This document shows positions 52,782 through 61,922 of a DNA stretch of 64,000 nucleotides, piece by piece (position 1 is the stretch's first letter; the number at the start of each line of letters is the position of its first letter). This DNA comes from Pectobacterium actinidiae (GTDB lineage: Bacteria; Pseudomonadota; Gammaproteobacteria; Enterobacterales; Enterobacteriaceae). A program made the translations under genes and the position numbers. The notes under the pieces are model-generated. The model made no database searches, was not told the origin of the DNA, and saw only the letters and a list, made by a program, of their open reading frames with translations. Location: assembly GCF_000803315.1 (NCBI RefSeq), contig NZ_JRMH01000001.1:62001-126000 (forward strand), written 5' to 3'.

Positions 52782-55052
52782 ATGAGTGAGATGACTCATG
52801 ACGGCGCAGAAAGCCTTGCGCTGCGCACGTTTACCGAAAATGCATACCTAAATTATTCCATGTACGTCATCATGGACAGGGCATTGCCGTTCATTGGCGA
52901 TGGCCTGAAGCCCGTGCAGCGTCGCATTGTCTATGCGATGTCCGAGCTGGGGCTGAATGCCAGCGCCAAGTTTAAAAAATCTGCCCGTACCGTGGGTGAC
53001 GTGTTGGGTAAATACCATCCGCACGGCGACAGCGCCTGCTATGAAGCGATGGTACTGATGGCGCAGCCGTTCTCTTACCGCTATCCGCTGGTGGATGGTC
53101 AGGGGAACTGGGGCGCGCCGGACGATCCGAAATCCTTCGCCGCCATGCGTTATACCGAATCGCGGCTGTCCAAATACGCTGAAATCCTGCTGTCGGAGTT
53201 AGGGCAGGGCACCGTCGATTACACCCCGAATTTTGACGGCACGATGCAAGAGCCGAAGATGCTGCCTGCGCGTCTGCCTAATATTCTCCTGAACGGTACC
53301 ACCGGGATCGCCGTCGGGATGGCAACGGATATTCCGCCGCACAACGTGCGTGAAGTCGCTGCTGCTGCGGTAATGCTGCTGGAAAATCCAAAGGCCTCGC
53401 TGGACGAGTTATTGCAGCATGTTCAAGGGCCGGATTTCCCGACGGAAGCCGAAATCATCACGCCGCGCGATGAAGTGCGCAAACTCTATCAGAATGGGCG
53501 CGGTTCAGTGCGGATGCGTGCGGTCTGGAAGAAAGAAGACGGTGATGTCGTGATTACCGCGCTGCCGCATCAGGTTTCCGGTGCCAAAGTGCTGGAGCAG
53601 ATTGCCAGCCAGATGCGTGCCAAAAAGCTGCCGATGGTGGAAGACTTACGTGATGAATCCGATCACGAGAACCCAACCCGTTTGGTGCTGGTGCCGCGCT
53701 CGAACCGTATCGATATGGATCAGGTGATGAACCACCTGTTTGCCACAACCGATCTGGAAAAGAGCTATCGCGTTAACATGAACATGATCGGTCTGGATGG
53801 TCGCCCTGGCGTGAAAGGGCTGGTCGAGATCCTGAGCGAATGGCTGGTGTTCCGCCGCGATACCGTGTGCCGCCGTCTGAACTACCGTCTGGAAAAAGTG
53901 CTCAAGCGCCTGCATATCCTTGAAGGCTTGCTGATTGCGTTCCTGAATATCGATGAAGTGATTCATATCATCCGCACGGAAGATGAGCCGAAGCCCGTTC
54001 TGATGCGCCAGTTCAGCCTGAGTGAAACACAGGCCGAAGCGATCCTGGAGCTGAAATTACGTCATTTGGCCAAGCTGGAAGAGATGAAAATCCGTGGTGA
54101 GCAGGACGATCTGGCAAAAGAGCGCGATCAGCTTCAAGCGCTGCTGGCATCCGATCGTAAGCTCAGCAATCTGATTAAGAAAGAAATTCAGTCTGATGCG
54201 CAGACCTATGGTGACGATCGTCGCTCTCCGCTGCATGAACGTGGCGAAGCGAAAGCGATGAGCGAGCACGACTTTGTGCCGTCCGAACCGGTTACGATTG
54301 TGCTGTCAGAAATGGGCTGGGTACGTAGCGCGAAAGGGCATGACATCGATCCTGCCGGACTGAGCTACAAAGCAGGCGATAGCTTCCGCGCCGCCGCGAA
54401 AGGCAAGAGCAATCAGCCTGTGGTGTTCATTGACTCCACCGGCCGCAGCTACGCGCTGGATCCGATCACGCTGCCTTCCGCACGCGGTCAGGGTGAGCCG
54501 CTGACGGGCAAACTTACGCCGCCGCCGGGCGCGACGATTGAACAGGTGCTGATGGCTGCGGACGATCAGCTGTTGCTGATGGCGTCTGATGCGGGCTACG
54601 GCTTCGTCTGTACCTTCAACGATCTGGTCGCGCGTAACCGCGCGGGTAAAGCGATGATTACGCTGCCGGATAATGCGAAGGCGCTGGCACCGATCGAGAT
54701 CAAAGGCGACGATAACCTGCTGATGGCGATCACCGCCGCAGGCAGAATGCTGTTGTTCCCGGTTTCCGATCTGCCACAGCTGTCGAAAGGCAAGGGCAAT
54801 AAGATTGTGTCCATCTCTTCGGCTGATTTTGCGGAAGGAAAAGACCGTCTGACCTGGTTGTATCTGCTACCGCCACAGGCTTCAGTCACGCTCTACTTCG
54901 GTAAGCGTAAGCTGGTGCTGCGCCCGAACGAGCTTCAGAAGTATCAGGGCGAGCGCGGGCGGAAAGGTACGTTGCTGCGTGGGCTACAGCGTATCGACCG
55001 GATTGAGGTGGATGCACCGCAGCAAATTAGCACCGGCAGCAGCGAAGAATAA
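52782..55052 (+). CDS. parC: Topoisomerase IV subunit A
   Basis: ParC is the DNA-cleaving subunit of topoisomerase IV. The 756-residue product has the catalytic Tyr124 in [15 protein letters not shown]. The quinolone-resistance region [13 protein letters not shown] keeps Ser84 and Glu88 (E. coli Ser80 and Glu84), so it is wild type at both common resistance positions. The C-terminal blade domain starts near residue 500. The N-terminus is four residues longer than in E. coli ([15 protein letters not shown]). A terminator follows, then plsC as in E. coli. Confidence 0.98.
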   Translation: MSEMTHDGAESLALRTFTENAYLNYSMYVIMDRALPFIGDGLKPVQRRIVYAMSELGLNASAKFKKSARTVGDVLGKYHPHGDSACYEAMVLMAQPFSYRYPLVDGQGNWGAPDDPKSFAAMRYTESRLSKYAEILLSELGQGTVDYTPNFDGTMQEPKMLPARLPNILLNGTTGIAVGMATDIPPHNVREVAAAAVMLLENPKASLDELLQHVQGPDFPTEAEIITPRDEVRKLYQNGRGSVRMRAVWKKEDGDVVITALPHQVSGAKVLEQIASQMRAKKLPMVEDLRDESDHENPTRLVLVPRSNRIDMDQVMNHLFATTDLEKSYRVNMNMIGLDGRPGVKGLVEILSEWLVFRRDTVCRRLNYRLEKVLKRLHILEGLLIAFLNIDEVIHIIRTEDEPKPVLMRQFSLSETQAEAILELKLRHLAKLEEMKIRGEQDDLAKERDQLQALLASDRKLSNLIKKEIQSDAQTYGDDRRSPLHERGEAKAMSEHDFVPSEPVTIVLSEMGWVRSAKGHDIDPAGLSYKAGDSFRAAAKGKSNQPVVFIDSTGRSYALDPITLPSARGQGEPLTGKLTPPPGATIEQVLMAADDQLLLMASDAGYGFVCTFNDLVARNRAGKAMITLPDNAKALAPIEIKGDDNLLMAITAAGRMLLFPVSDLPQLSKGKGNKIVSISSADFAEGKDRLTWLYLLPPQASVTLYFGKRKLVLRPNELQKYQGERGRKGTLLRGLQRIDRIEVDAPQQISTGSSEE

Positions 55053-55080
55053 CGCCTCCGTATTGCCCTATGCATGTTGA

Positions 55081-55110
55081 GAAAGGCGGTGTCATACCGC
55101 CTTTCTTTAG
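55081..55110 (+). terminator. parC terminator
   Basis: GAAAGGCGGT (55081-55090) pairs with ACCGCCTTTC (55096-55105), GTCAT loop, then TTTAGTTT. Confidence 0.85.
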
Positions 55111-55202
55111 TTTCCGGTTGCCATCCCGTCGTACATTGAATCACCGTGTGTTTTAGCACGAAATCGCTATACTAGCGGCGGCTGTCGGCTCATGAGGTTG
55201 CT

Positions 55203-55940
55203 ATGTTATCCATTTTGCGTTTTTTTATTGTCGTTATATTTTCGATTTTGATCTGTATTTTTGGCTTGTTTTACTGCCTGTTCAGCCCTCGAAATCCCCG
55301 CCATGTAGCGACCTTCGGCCATCTTTTTGGTCGCTTGTCCGTCGTGTTTGGCCTGAAAGTGGAAATGCGGATACCGGAAGAAGCGGCGCATTACGGCAAC
55401 TGCATCTATATCGCGAATCATCAGAACAACTACGATATGGTCACGGTATCCAGCGCAGTTCAACCTCGTACCGTTACCGTGGGCAAGAAAAGCCTGCTGT
55501 GGATCCCGTTCTTCGGGCCACTTTATTGGCTGACGGGTAACTTGCTGATTGACCGTGAAAACCGCGCTAAAGCGCATGGCACCATTGCTCAGGTCGTGAA
55601 GCATATTAAAGAGCGCAATACGTCTATCTGGATGTTCCCCGAAGGGACACGCAGCCGTGGACGTGGTCTGCTACCTTTCAAAACCGGTGCCTTTCATGCT
55701 GCGATTAGCGCAGAAGTGCCGATTGTGCCGATTTGCGTTTCTACGACCAGCAACAAGGTGAAATTGAACCGCTGGAATAATGGCCTCGTTATCGTCGAAA
55801 TGCTGCCGCCTATTGATACCCGCGCATATACCAAAGAGCAGGTTCGCGAACTGGCGACGCATTGCCATGATGTGATGGCTGCCAAGATTGCGGAGCTGGA
55901 TGCGGAAGTGGCGGCACGCGAAGCAGCAGACAAAAAATAA
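55203..55940 (+). CDS. plsC: 1-acylglycerol-3-phosphate O-acyltransferase
   Basis: PlsC adds the second acyl chain to lysophosphatidate, making phosphatidate at the inner membrane. The 245-residue protein has an N-terminal membrane segment (about 5-27), the HX4D catalytic motif in ANHQNNYD (about 74-81) and the EGTRSRGRG motif (about 146-154). PIVPICVS follows. Family length is normal. The tail is rich in Ala and Glu (ELDAEVAAREAADKK). ftsP follows after 88 bp. Confidence 0.97.
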   Translation: MLSILRFFIVVIFSILICIFGLFYCLFSPRNPRHVATFGHLFGRLSVVFGLKVEMRIPEEAAHYGNCIYIANHQNNYDMVTVSSAVQPRTVTVGKKSLLWIPFFGPLYWLTGNLLIDRENRAKAHGTIAQVVKHIKERNTSIWMFPEGTRSRGRGLLPFKTGAFHAAISAEVPIVPICVSTTSNKVKLNRWNNGLVIVEMLPPIDTRAYTKEQVRELATHCHDVMAAKIAELDAEVAAREAADKK

Positions 55941-56028
55941 GTTTCCCCTCGGGTTACGCGACTATTTCTTCCGAATGCCTAATCGGAAGTTAAACTTTGC
56001 TTACGGTTAATGGATTTACGGAGTCATT

Positions 56029-57444
56029 ATGTCACTCAGCCGACGTCAGTTTATTCAGGCATCGGGTCTTGCGTTATGTGCGGGTATGACGCCGCTGGCA
56101 GCGAAAGCCAGTGGGAGTCCCGCCGCATTGCCGATACCGCCATTACTGGAGTCGCGCCGAGGCCAGCCGCTTTTTCTGACGATGCAGCGTGCCCATTGGG
56201 CATTCTCCGGTGACCGCAAGACCTCCATTTGGGGAATCAACGGCCGTTATTTAGGGCCGACGGTGCGAGTGTATGACGGCGACGATGTTAAGCTGATTTA
56301 CAGTAACCGCCTGAATGAACCTGTCGCGATGACGATCGGCGGGTTGCAGGTGCCGGGGCCGCTGATGGGCGGCGCGGCTCGCATCATCTCTCCGGGAACC
56401 GATTGGTCGCCAGTGTTACCCGTTCGTCAGCCTGCGGCGACCTGCTGGTATCATGCGAATACACCGAATCGCATGGCTCCACATATCTATAACGGGCTGG
56501 CTGGACTATGGCTGGTAGAAGACCGTGCCAGTAAATCCCTGCCGCTTCCCAATCACTACGGTGTTGATGATTTCCCATTGATTATTCAGGATAAACGACT
56601 GGATAACTTTGGTGTCCCTCTCTATAACCCACCTTCTAACGGCGGGTTTGTGGGGGACTCGCTGCTCGTTAACGGTGTGCAAAATCCGTTTGTTGAAGTC
56701 TCCCGTGGCTGGGTTCGCCTGAGATTGCTGAATGCGTCGAACTCCCGGCGTTATGTGATGCGGCTGAGCGATGGCCGGGCGATGCATGTGATCGCCAGCG
56801 ATCAAGGGCTATTACCCGCGCCAATGGCGGTGAACCAGCTTTCTCTTGCGCCCGGCGAACGGCGCGAAATCCTGATCGACATGTCGCAAGGCGAAGAGGT
56901 TACGTTGGCGGCAGGCGAGTCGGCCGGGATTATGGATCGTCTGCGCGGATTGTTTGAGCCTTCCAGCATCCTGATTTCGACTCAAATACTCACGCTGAAA
57001 CCGACGGGTCTGTTGCCATTAGTCACGGACAACTTGCCTATGCGTTTGCTGGCCGACAACATCATTGAAGGCAGCATCAGCCGCACGCGCGAGTTCCGTC
57101 TGGGTGACAGTCTGCCCGGTATCAACGGCGCGATGTGGGACATGACGCGCGCCGATGTGCAAACCCAGCTTGGCCGCTGTGAGCGCTGGATAATCCATGC
57201 GGACACGCCGCAGGCTTTCCATATTCAGGGCGTCAAATTCCTGGTTCGCAGCGCGAATGGTGGCCCTCCGGTGGTGGAAGACAGCGGCTGGAAAGATACG
57301 GTGTGGGTGGATAACGATGTCGAGCTGCTGGTTTATTTCACGCAGCCTTCCTCAATGGCGTTCCCCTTCCTGTATTACAGCCAGACGCTGGAACTGGCCG
57401 ATCGTGGCTCGACGGGGCAGCTTATCGTACAGTCTGCGATGTAA
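56029..57444 (+). CDS. ftsP: Cell-division protein FtsP (SufI)
   Basis: FtsP is a periplasmic multicopper-oxidase-fold protein without copper that protects the divisome under stress. The 471-residue precursor has a Tat signal (SRRQFIQASGLALCAGMTPL, twin Arg at residues 5-6) with cleavage after about residue 27. Three cupredoxin domains follow. The usual copper ligands are absent: the segment CWYHANTPNRMAPHIYNGLAG lacks the HxH pairs of true oxidases. ATG is preceded by CGGAG. It follows plsC as in E. coli. Confidence 0.95.
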   Translation: MSLSRRQFIQASGLALCAGMTPLAAKASGSPAALPIPPLLESRRGQPLFLTMQRAHWAFSGDRKTSIWGINGRYLGPTVRVYDGDDVKLIYSNRLNEPVAMTIGGLQVPGPLMGGAARIISPGTDWSPVLPVRQPAATCWYHANTPNRMAPHIYNGLAGLWLVEDRASKSLPLPNHYGVDDFPLIIQDKRLDNFGVPLYNPPSNGGFVGDSLLVNGVQNPFVEVSRGWVRLRLLNASNSRRYVMRLSDGRAMHVIASDQGLLPAPMAVNQLSLAPGERREILIDMSQGEEVTLAAGESAGIMDRLRGLFEPSSILISTQILTLKPTGLLPLVTDNLPMRLLADNIIEGSISRTREFRLGDSLPGINGAMWDMTRADVQTQLGRCERWIIHADTPQAFHIQGVKFLVRSANGGPPVVEDSGWKDTVWVDNDVELLVYFTQPSSMAFPFLYYSQTLELADRGSTGQLIVQSAM

Positions 57445-57779
57445 ATCACCCCATAGACAGCTTCTCCGCGTTACCCTCGCCGTGACAAATGTGACGGCGA
57501 TGCTTATCTGTTTCTTAATGTGATCCGCCTCTATTCAGACAAACCAAAATTAAAGATGCGAAGGCGTGCGGACGATACCTTATAGATTGATGTTGCTATT
57601 AATTGAGAGTGAATGGTGTTTTGCATCGCGTACAGTTTCGGGTCTGATTGGTGCTAAAAGAACATTTTTTATTACAACAATGTTAGCGTCAGAGCGTTTC
57701 GTTTCGCGATGAAATCAGGTTCACTTTCTGTTTTAACCTGTACGCAGCCATAACGCTGCGTCACTAAAAGGGCTGCACT
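57445..57779. other. Spacer between ftsP and the GntR gene
   Basis: This 335-bp stretch has no gene. Just before the regulator start, ACGCAGC-CATAAC-GCTGCGT (57742-57761) is a 7-bp dyad that may be an operator for the regulator itself or a hairpin in its leader. Otherwise nothing stands out. Confidence 0.4.
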
Positions 57780-58517
57780 ATGCGGGAATTACTGCTTTGG
57801 GTCAGGGATCAACTGGCTGGAGCGCCGTCGGCGCCTCGCTATATGCAGCTCGCGTCGTTGCTTGAATCAGAAATCGGCCGCCGTAAGACGTTATTTGGCC
57901 AGTTTTTACCCGCCGAAAGACTGATTGCGCAGCAGTTGGGATTGTCGCGCGTAACGGTTTCCCGTTCCCTGTCTCTGCTGGAAGAAAAAGGGCTGATTGT
58001 GCGCCAGCAGGGAGTGGGAACCCGAGTGGCTCAGCGGCTTAACTACGCGTTGAGCGCTGATGATGAAGGGTTCACCGCGCTGATATTGAAACAAGGCGGC
58101 GTCGCTGGCAGCCTCTGGTTAGAAAAGGCAATACAGGTGCCGCCTGCTGCCATCGCCGCAAAAATGTCTCTGCCGGAAGGCGAGGCCGTCACTTATCTGC
58201 GGCGCGTCCGGCTCAGCAATGGTGAGCCGGTTTCGCTGGAAACGACCTGGATACCGCAAAAATTCCTGCCCGACCCGGAAGCGCTTGAGCAGTCTCTCTA
58301 TCAATATTGGGTGACGCGTGGCATCACGCCGGACAAAAAACGCTATCGTTTCAAAGCGATTGCCTGTGCGGAAGAGGTTGCTGAACTTCTTGGTATTGCG
58401 GTGGCGTCACCTGCGCTGTATTGCCAACTGCATGTTTATAACGAGCGGGGTGAACTGCTGGAATACAGTGAGGCACATTGCCGTAGCGATGTGTATGAGA
58501 TTCAGTTTGCCGATTAG
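57780..58517 (+). CDS. GntR-family regulator (HutC/UTRA type)
   Basis: This 245-residue regulator has an N-terminal winged helix (about 15-85): FGQFLPAERLIAQQLGLSRV then TVSRSLSLLEEKGLIVRQQG and GTRVA. A UTRA effector domain follows (about 95-240; YLRRVRLSNGEPVSLETTWIP, EYSEAHCRSDVYEIQF). UTRA proteins sense sugars, histidine intermediates, phosphonates or fatty acids; the ligand here is unknown. No transport or catabolic gene is adjacent, as dkgA is convergent. The target may be distant or only itself. Confidence 0.88.
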   Translation: MRELLLWVRDQLAGAPSAPRYMQLASLLESEIGRRKTLFGQFLPAERLIAQQLGLSRVTVSRSLSLLEEKGLIVRQQGVGTRVAQRLNYALSADDEGFTALILKQGGVAGSLWLEKAIQVPPAAIAAKMSLPEGEAVTYLRRVRLSNGEPVSLETTWIPQKFLPDPEALEQSLYQYWVTRGITPDKKRYRFKAIACAEEVAELLGIAVASPALYCQLHVYNERGELLEYSEAHCRSDVYEIQFAD

Positions 58518-58520
58518 CAG

Positions 58521-58549
58521 AAAAATGCCAGCACGGTGAATGCTGGCAT
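58521..58549 (-). terminator. dkgA terminator
   Basis: Minus-strand stem ATGCCAGCA / TGCTGGCAT (58541-58549 and 58525-58533), 7-nt loop, followed by TTTTTCTG. It lies 11 bp after the dkgA stop. Confidence 0.85.
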
Positions 58550-58559
58550 CGACGGCGGC

Positions 58560-59387
58560 TTAGTCGTTTCTGGGTTCGTCAGGGTCCGAGCCCAGACGCT
58601 TCCCGCTGTCCAGCTTGGCAATTTCCCCCAGTTCGTCTTTATCCAGACGGAAATCAAACACCTCGAAGTTTTCCTTGATGCGTGCAGGCGTCACCGATTT
58701 AGGAATCACCACCAGCCCGCTGTCCAGATGCCAGCGGATCACGATCTGTGCTGGCGTTTTTCCGTATTTGCTTGCCAGTTTACGGATAATAGGGTGGTCA
58801 AAGACGCCTTCGCCACCCTGCGCCAGCGGGCTCCAGGATTCTGTCTGGATATGGTGTGTGGCGTTCCAGGAATGAAGTTGCCTTTGCTGGAGCAGAGGAT
58901 GTAACTCCACCTGATCGATAACCGGCAAGACGCCCGTTTCTTCTTTTAACCGCTGTAAGTGGTGAATATGGAAATTACTGACGCCGATACTTTTCGCCAG
59001 ACCTTGTTCCTGGAGTTTGATGAGCCCGCGCCAGGCATCCACGAAGGTGTTCTGTTGCGGGAGCGGCCAGTGAATCAGGTAGAGATCGATGTAATCTAAC
59101 CGAAGTTTTCTCAGACTCTCTTCCAGCGCCTTTTGGGGATCGGTGTGATCGCCATTCCAGAGCTTGGTGGTGATGAATACTTCTTCACGCGGCAGATTCG
59201 CGGAACTCAGTGCCTGACCGACGGCTTCTTCGTTCTTATAGATTGCGGCGGTATCGATCGCCCGATAACCGATGGACAAGGCTTCAGTCACGGCGATCAC
59301 TGTGTCCTCACTGCTTGCTCGCCAGACACCAAGGCCCAACTGGGGCATGATATTGCCGTCCGCCAGCTTAACTTTCGGTTGCGTCAT
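58560..59387 (-). CDS. dkgA: 2,5-diketo-D-gluconate reductase A / methylglyoxal reductase
   Basis: DkgA is an NADPH-dependent aldo-keto reductase acting on 2,5-diketo-D-gluconate, methylglyoxal and beta-keto esters. The 275-residue product has the AKR tetrad: Asp in GYRAIDTAAIYKNEEAVG (Asp and Tyr), Lys in VFITTKLWN, and His in YLIHWPLP. NADPH binding is shown by VIPKSVTPARIKENF near the C-terminus. In E. coli it lies directly behind yqhD under YqhC control; here 395 bp with several dyads separate the two. Confidence 0.95.
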   Translation of the reverse strand: MTQPKVKLADGNIMPQLGLGVWRASSEDTVIAVTEALSIGYRAIDTAAIYKNEEAVGQALSSANLPREEVFITTKLWNGDHTDPQKALEESLRKLRLDYIDLYLIHWPLPQQNTFVDAWRGLIKLQEQGLAKSIGVSNFHIHHLQRLKEETGVLPVIDQVELHPLLQQRQLHSWNATHHIQTESWSPLAQGGEGVFDHPIIRKLASKYGKTPAQIVIRWHLDSGLVVIPKSVTPARIKENFEVFDFRLDKDELGEIAKLDSGKRLGSDPDEPRND

Positions 59388-59782
59388 CTCATTCTCCTTT
59401 TATATCCGTTAATCCATAAGCGTATCATAGGGTTAACTGGATGGGCGGCCTGTTCATATCACGGACATAGCGGAACGTGATCCCTAGCAGGAACAGGCAT
59501 ATGATTTCATTCTAGTAGAAAAATGCATCGGTTATACGTTGCCTGATGATAAAGGGAGCCGATTGGCTCATGCCGATCGTTTAAGCATCGAGATACACGG
59601 GGCGACCACAGGGGGAGGCCTCCCTGCGGGAACCTCCCCCTATGTTTCCCTAATAACAGGCTTAAGTGATCAGTATTAGCCGAGCGGCTCCCCTTAACAG
59701 ACACAGCATTGAGGTGAGGGTATACGTGTTATTTAAACGATAGCGTTTTCTCCTGTCATTCGAATGATGGGGACGGAGAGGC
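59388..59782. other. Hairpin-rich spacer between yqhD and dkgA
   Basis: This 395-bp stretch lies after yqhD and before dkgA (minus strand) and has three dyads. One is nested at 59449-59497: CCTGTTC...GAACAGG outside, ATCACG...CGTGAT inside. GAGCC-GATT-GGCTC lies at about 59557-59570. AGGGGGAGG...CCTCCCCCT at 59610-59641 encloses an inner CCC-TGC-GGG. None is followed by a T-run of a normal terminator. No coding gene was found. Confidence 0.6.
59610..59641. repeat. Strong GC-rich inverted repeat
   Basis: AGGGGGAGG (59610-59618) and CCTCCCCCT (59633-59641) are perfect 9-bp arms around 14 nt that themselves contain CCC-TGC-GGG. It sits in the spacer between yqhD and dkgA. It lacks a T tail on either strand, so it is not a standard terminator. 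Confidence 0.8.
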
Positions 59783-60946
59783 TTAGCGCGCCGCTTCGTA
59801 AATCTTCTGGCTTTCTTCTAGCGTAATGTCGCGGTGCTCGCCTAGCGCAGTTAGGCCGTGTTCGCCGAGTTTGGCGACCAGCGTTGGAATGGAACTGCCA
59901 TCCAACTGATAGTCAGACATGCGGGTTGGCACGCCCATTTTCTCGAAGAAATCACGCGTGGCGGCAATCGCGTTGTCGATGCGCTGATCTTCGCTACCGT
60001 CACGCAGATTCCAGACGCGCTCGGCGTATTGCAGCAGTTTGTCGCGCTTCTGGGCTTTTCTTGCTGTTAGCATGGCAGGCAGAACGATAGCCAGCGTCTG
60101 GGCATGGTCAAGACCGTGCAGCGCCGTTAATTCGTGTCCCAGCATGTGGGTTGACCAATCCTGCGGCACGCCTGCGCCAATCAGGCCATTCAACGCCATG
60201 GTAGCGCTCCACATTACATTGGCTCTGACCTTGTAGTTCTCCGGTTCAGCCAGTGCGCGCGGGCCTTCTTCAACCAGCGTCAGCAGTAAACCTTCCGCAA
60301 AACGATCCTGTACTTTGGCATCGACGGAATACGTCAGGTACTGCTCAACGGTGTGAACGAAGGCGTCGACCACGCCGTTTGCGATCTGGCGAGCGGGCAG
60401 GGTGTACGTCACGACCGGGTCAAGCACTGCGAAAAGGGGCTGCGTGTGGCGTGAGCGGAAAGCGAGCTTATCGTTGGTCGATTTACGGGTGATGACTGAC
60501 CCGTTGTTGGATTCCGAGCCCGTCGCTGGCAGGGTGAGCACGGCTGCCATCGCGACGCCGCGATCGATTTCCGCCCCACCGGTTTGCAGAATGTGCCACG
60601 GATCCTGCGCGGCCTGATAATCTGCGGCAGCCGCGATAAATTTCGTGCCATCAACCACAGAACCACCGCCAACCGCCAGCAGGAAATCAATCTTCTCTGC
60701 CCGGACGACCTCGACGGCTTTCATCAGTGTTTCATAAGTCGGGTTAGGCTCAATGCCGGAAAATTCGCGTACGTTGCGGCCTTCTAAGGCGCGGTAAACC
60801 TGATCCAACACGCCATTGTGCTTCACGCTGCCGCCGCCGTAGGTGATGAGGATGCGGGCATCGGCAGGAATTTCTTTGCCTAATTCAGCAATTTGGCCTT
60901 CGCCAAACAAAATCTTGGTAGGGGTATGAAGTGTGAAATTTAGCAT
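59783..60946 (-). CDS. yqhD: NADPH-dependent aldehyde reductase YqhD
   Basis: YqhD is a zinc/iron-type alcohol dehydrogenase that reduces short aldehydes from lipid peroxidation, furfural and glyoxal with NADPH. The 387-residue product has the dinucleotide motif in ITYGGGSVKHNG (GGGS about 38-41), AVGGGSVVDGTKFIA (about 93-107), TGSESNNGSVI (about 148), and metal ligands in FVHTVEQYLT and HMLGHELTALHGLDHAQ. It starts 3 bp after the nitroreductase gene and probably shares its transcript. Confidence 0.95.
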   Translation of the reverse strand: MLNFTLHTPTKILFGEGQIAELGKEIPADARILITYGGGSVKHNGVLDQVYRALEGRNVREFSGIEPNPTYETLMKAVEVVRAEKIDFLLAVGGGSVVDGTKFIAAAADYQAAQDPWHILQTGGAEIDRGVAMAAVLTLPATGSESNNGSVITRKSTNDKLAFRSRHTQPLFAVLDPVVTYTLPARQIANGVVDAFVHTVEQYLTYSVDAKVQDRFAEGLLLTLVEEGPRALAEPENYKVRANVMWSATMALNGLIGAGVPQDWSTHMLGHELTALHGLDHAQTLAIVLPAMLTARKAQKRDKLLQYAERVWNLRDGSEDQRIDNAIAATRDFFEKMGVPTRMSDYQLDGSSIPTLVAKLGEHGLTALGEHRDITLEESQKIYEAAR

Positions 60947-60949
60947 GAG

Positions 60950-61690
60950 TTATTTATCCAGTTTAAAGCCCTGTTGGAGGATCGCGGGCAAGACTTTCGG
61001 GAAGTAGATGTGCTGATAGTAACTGGCGGTGTTATCACCCCAGTTGTCGCCGTCTGCGCGGCCGGTTTGCTGCCAGTGTGCCACCAGCGTTTGGTTGTAT
61101 TGCTCAATCGCCGCAGGCAGAACGTCCTGATGATAGCTTTCATCATGGCGGAAGGAATTCAGCGGCAGGCGCGGTTTCTGATGCGCTGGGGTATCAACAT
61201 AGCCAATAGCGACGCCTGCAACGGGGAACGTCAGTTCAGGCAGTTCAAGAAAATCGATCATCGCCTGTGGGTCGCGACGGATACCGCCAATTGGGACGAT
61301 GCCCAGTCCGAATGAGCGTGCGGCGGCCATCAGCGTGCCGAGCGCGATGCCGACATCTGTGGTGCCAGCGATCAGGCTTTCTATGCTTTCATGCGCGTGC
61401 TGCTGTTTGTCGCTCATGGCAATCCCGACCTGTGTTTTATGCATGTCCAGCACTACGGTAATGAAGACGGGCGCTTTGGCAATCCACGGCTGGCCGCCGG
61501 CCAATTCGGCAATACGTGCTTTACGTTCCGGGTCACGGGTGACGATGAGCGAGACCTGCTGAGAGTTCACGGACGTCGGTGCCAGATGGGCAGACTGAAT
61601 AATGGCATCCAGCACGTCATCGGGAATCGCTTTATCAAGATAGCTACGTTCACTGCGGTGTGAGGTGAACAGCTCAATCGTTTTATTCAT
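60950..61690 (-). CDS. NfsA-like NADPH nitroreductase
   Basis: This 246-residue flavoprotein belongs to the NfsA/Frp group. It starts MNKTIELFTSHRSERSYLDK, where SHRSxR is the FMN phosphate site. SAHLAPTSVNSQQ (about 36-48), GTTDVGIALGTLMAAARSFGLG (about 130-152) and PIGGIRRDP follow. Such enzymes reduce nitro-aromatics, quinones and some metal ions by two-electron steps. I chose the ATG at 61690, as the in-frame extension to 61759 has no homology. It lies between yqhC and yqhD, where E. coli has no gene, and likely joins the aldehyde/electrophile response. Confidence 0.88.
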   Translation of the reverse strand: MNKTIELFTSHRSERSYLDKAIPDDVLDAIIQSAHLAPTSVNSQQVSLIVTRDPERKARIAELAGGQPWIAKAPVFITVVLDMHKTQVGIAMSDKQQHAHESIESLIAGTTDVGIALGTLMAAARSFGLGIVPIGGIRRDPQAMIDFLELPELTFPVAGVAIGYVDTPAHQKPRLPLNSFRHDESYHQDVLPAAIEQYNQTLVAHWQQTGRADGDNWGDNTASYYQHIYFPKVLPAILQQGFKLDK

Positions 61691-61922
61691 GTCTTTTCCC
61701 GTAGTATGAGGAGATAGCGGTATGCTCAATATTGTCATCAACCCACGTAAGACGTTCAATGCACATTTCTGTTTGGTTATTGCCTATTTCTCCAAAACAC
61801 AGGAGAAAAGGGTGATAATAATTCGTAGGTATGTCATTTTGTTTCTTCTGTCAGGAGAGAGGCTTCGGGCAGGAAAAGCGAACCAGTAGCGGGATAACAC
61901 TATTTTGACGCAGAGCCAATAC

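Noticed and set aside
53022..53064. Possible quinolone-resistance change in parC
   Set aside because: The key Ser and Glu codons in the HGDSACYE segment are wild type.
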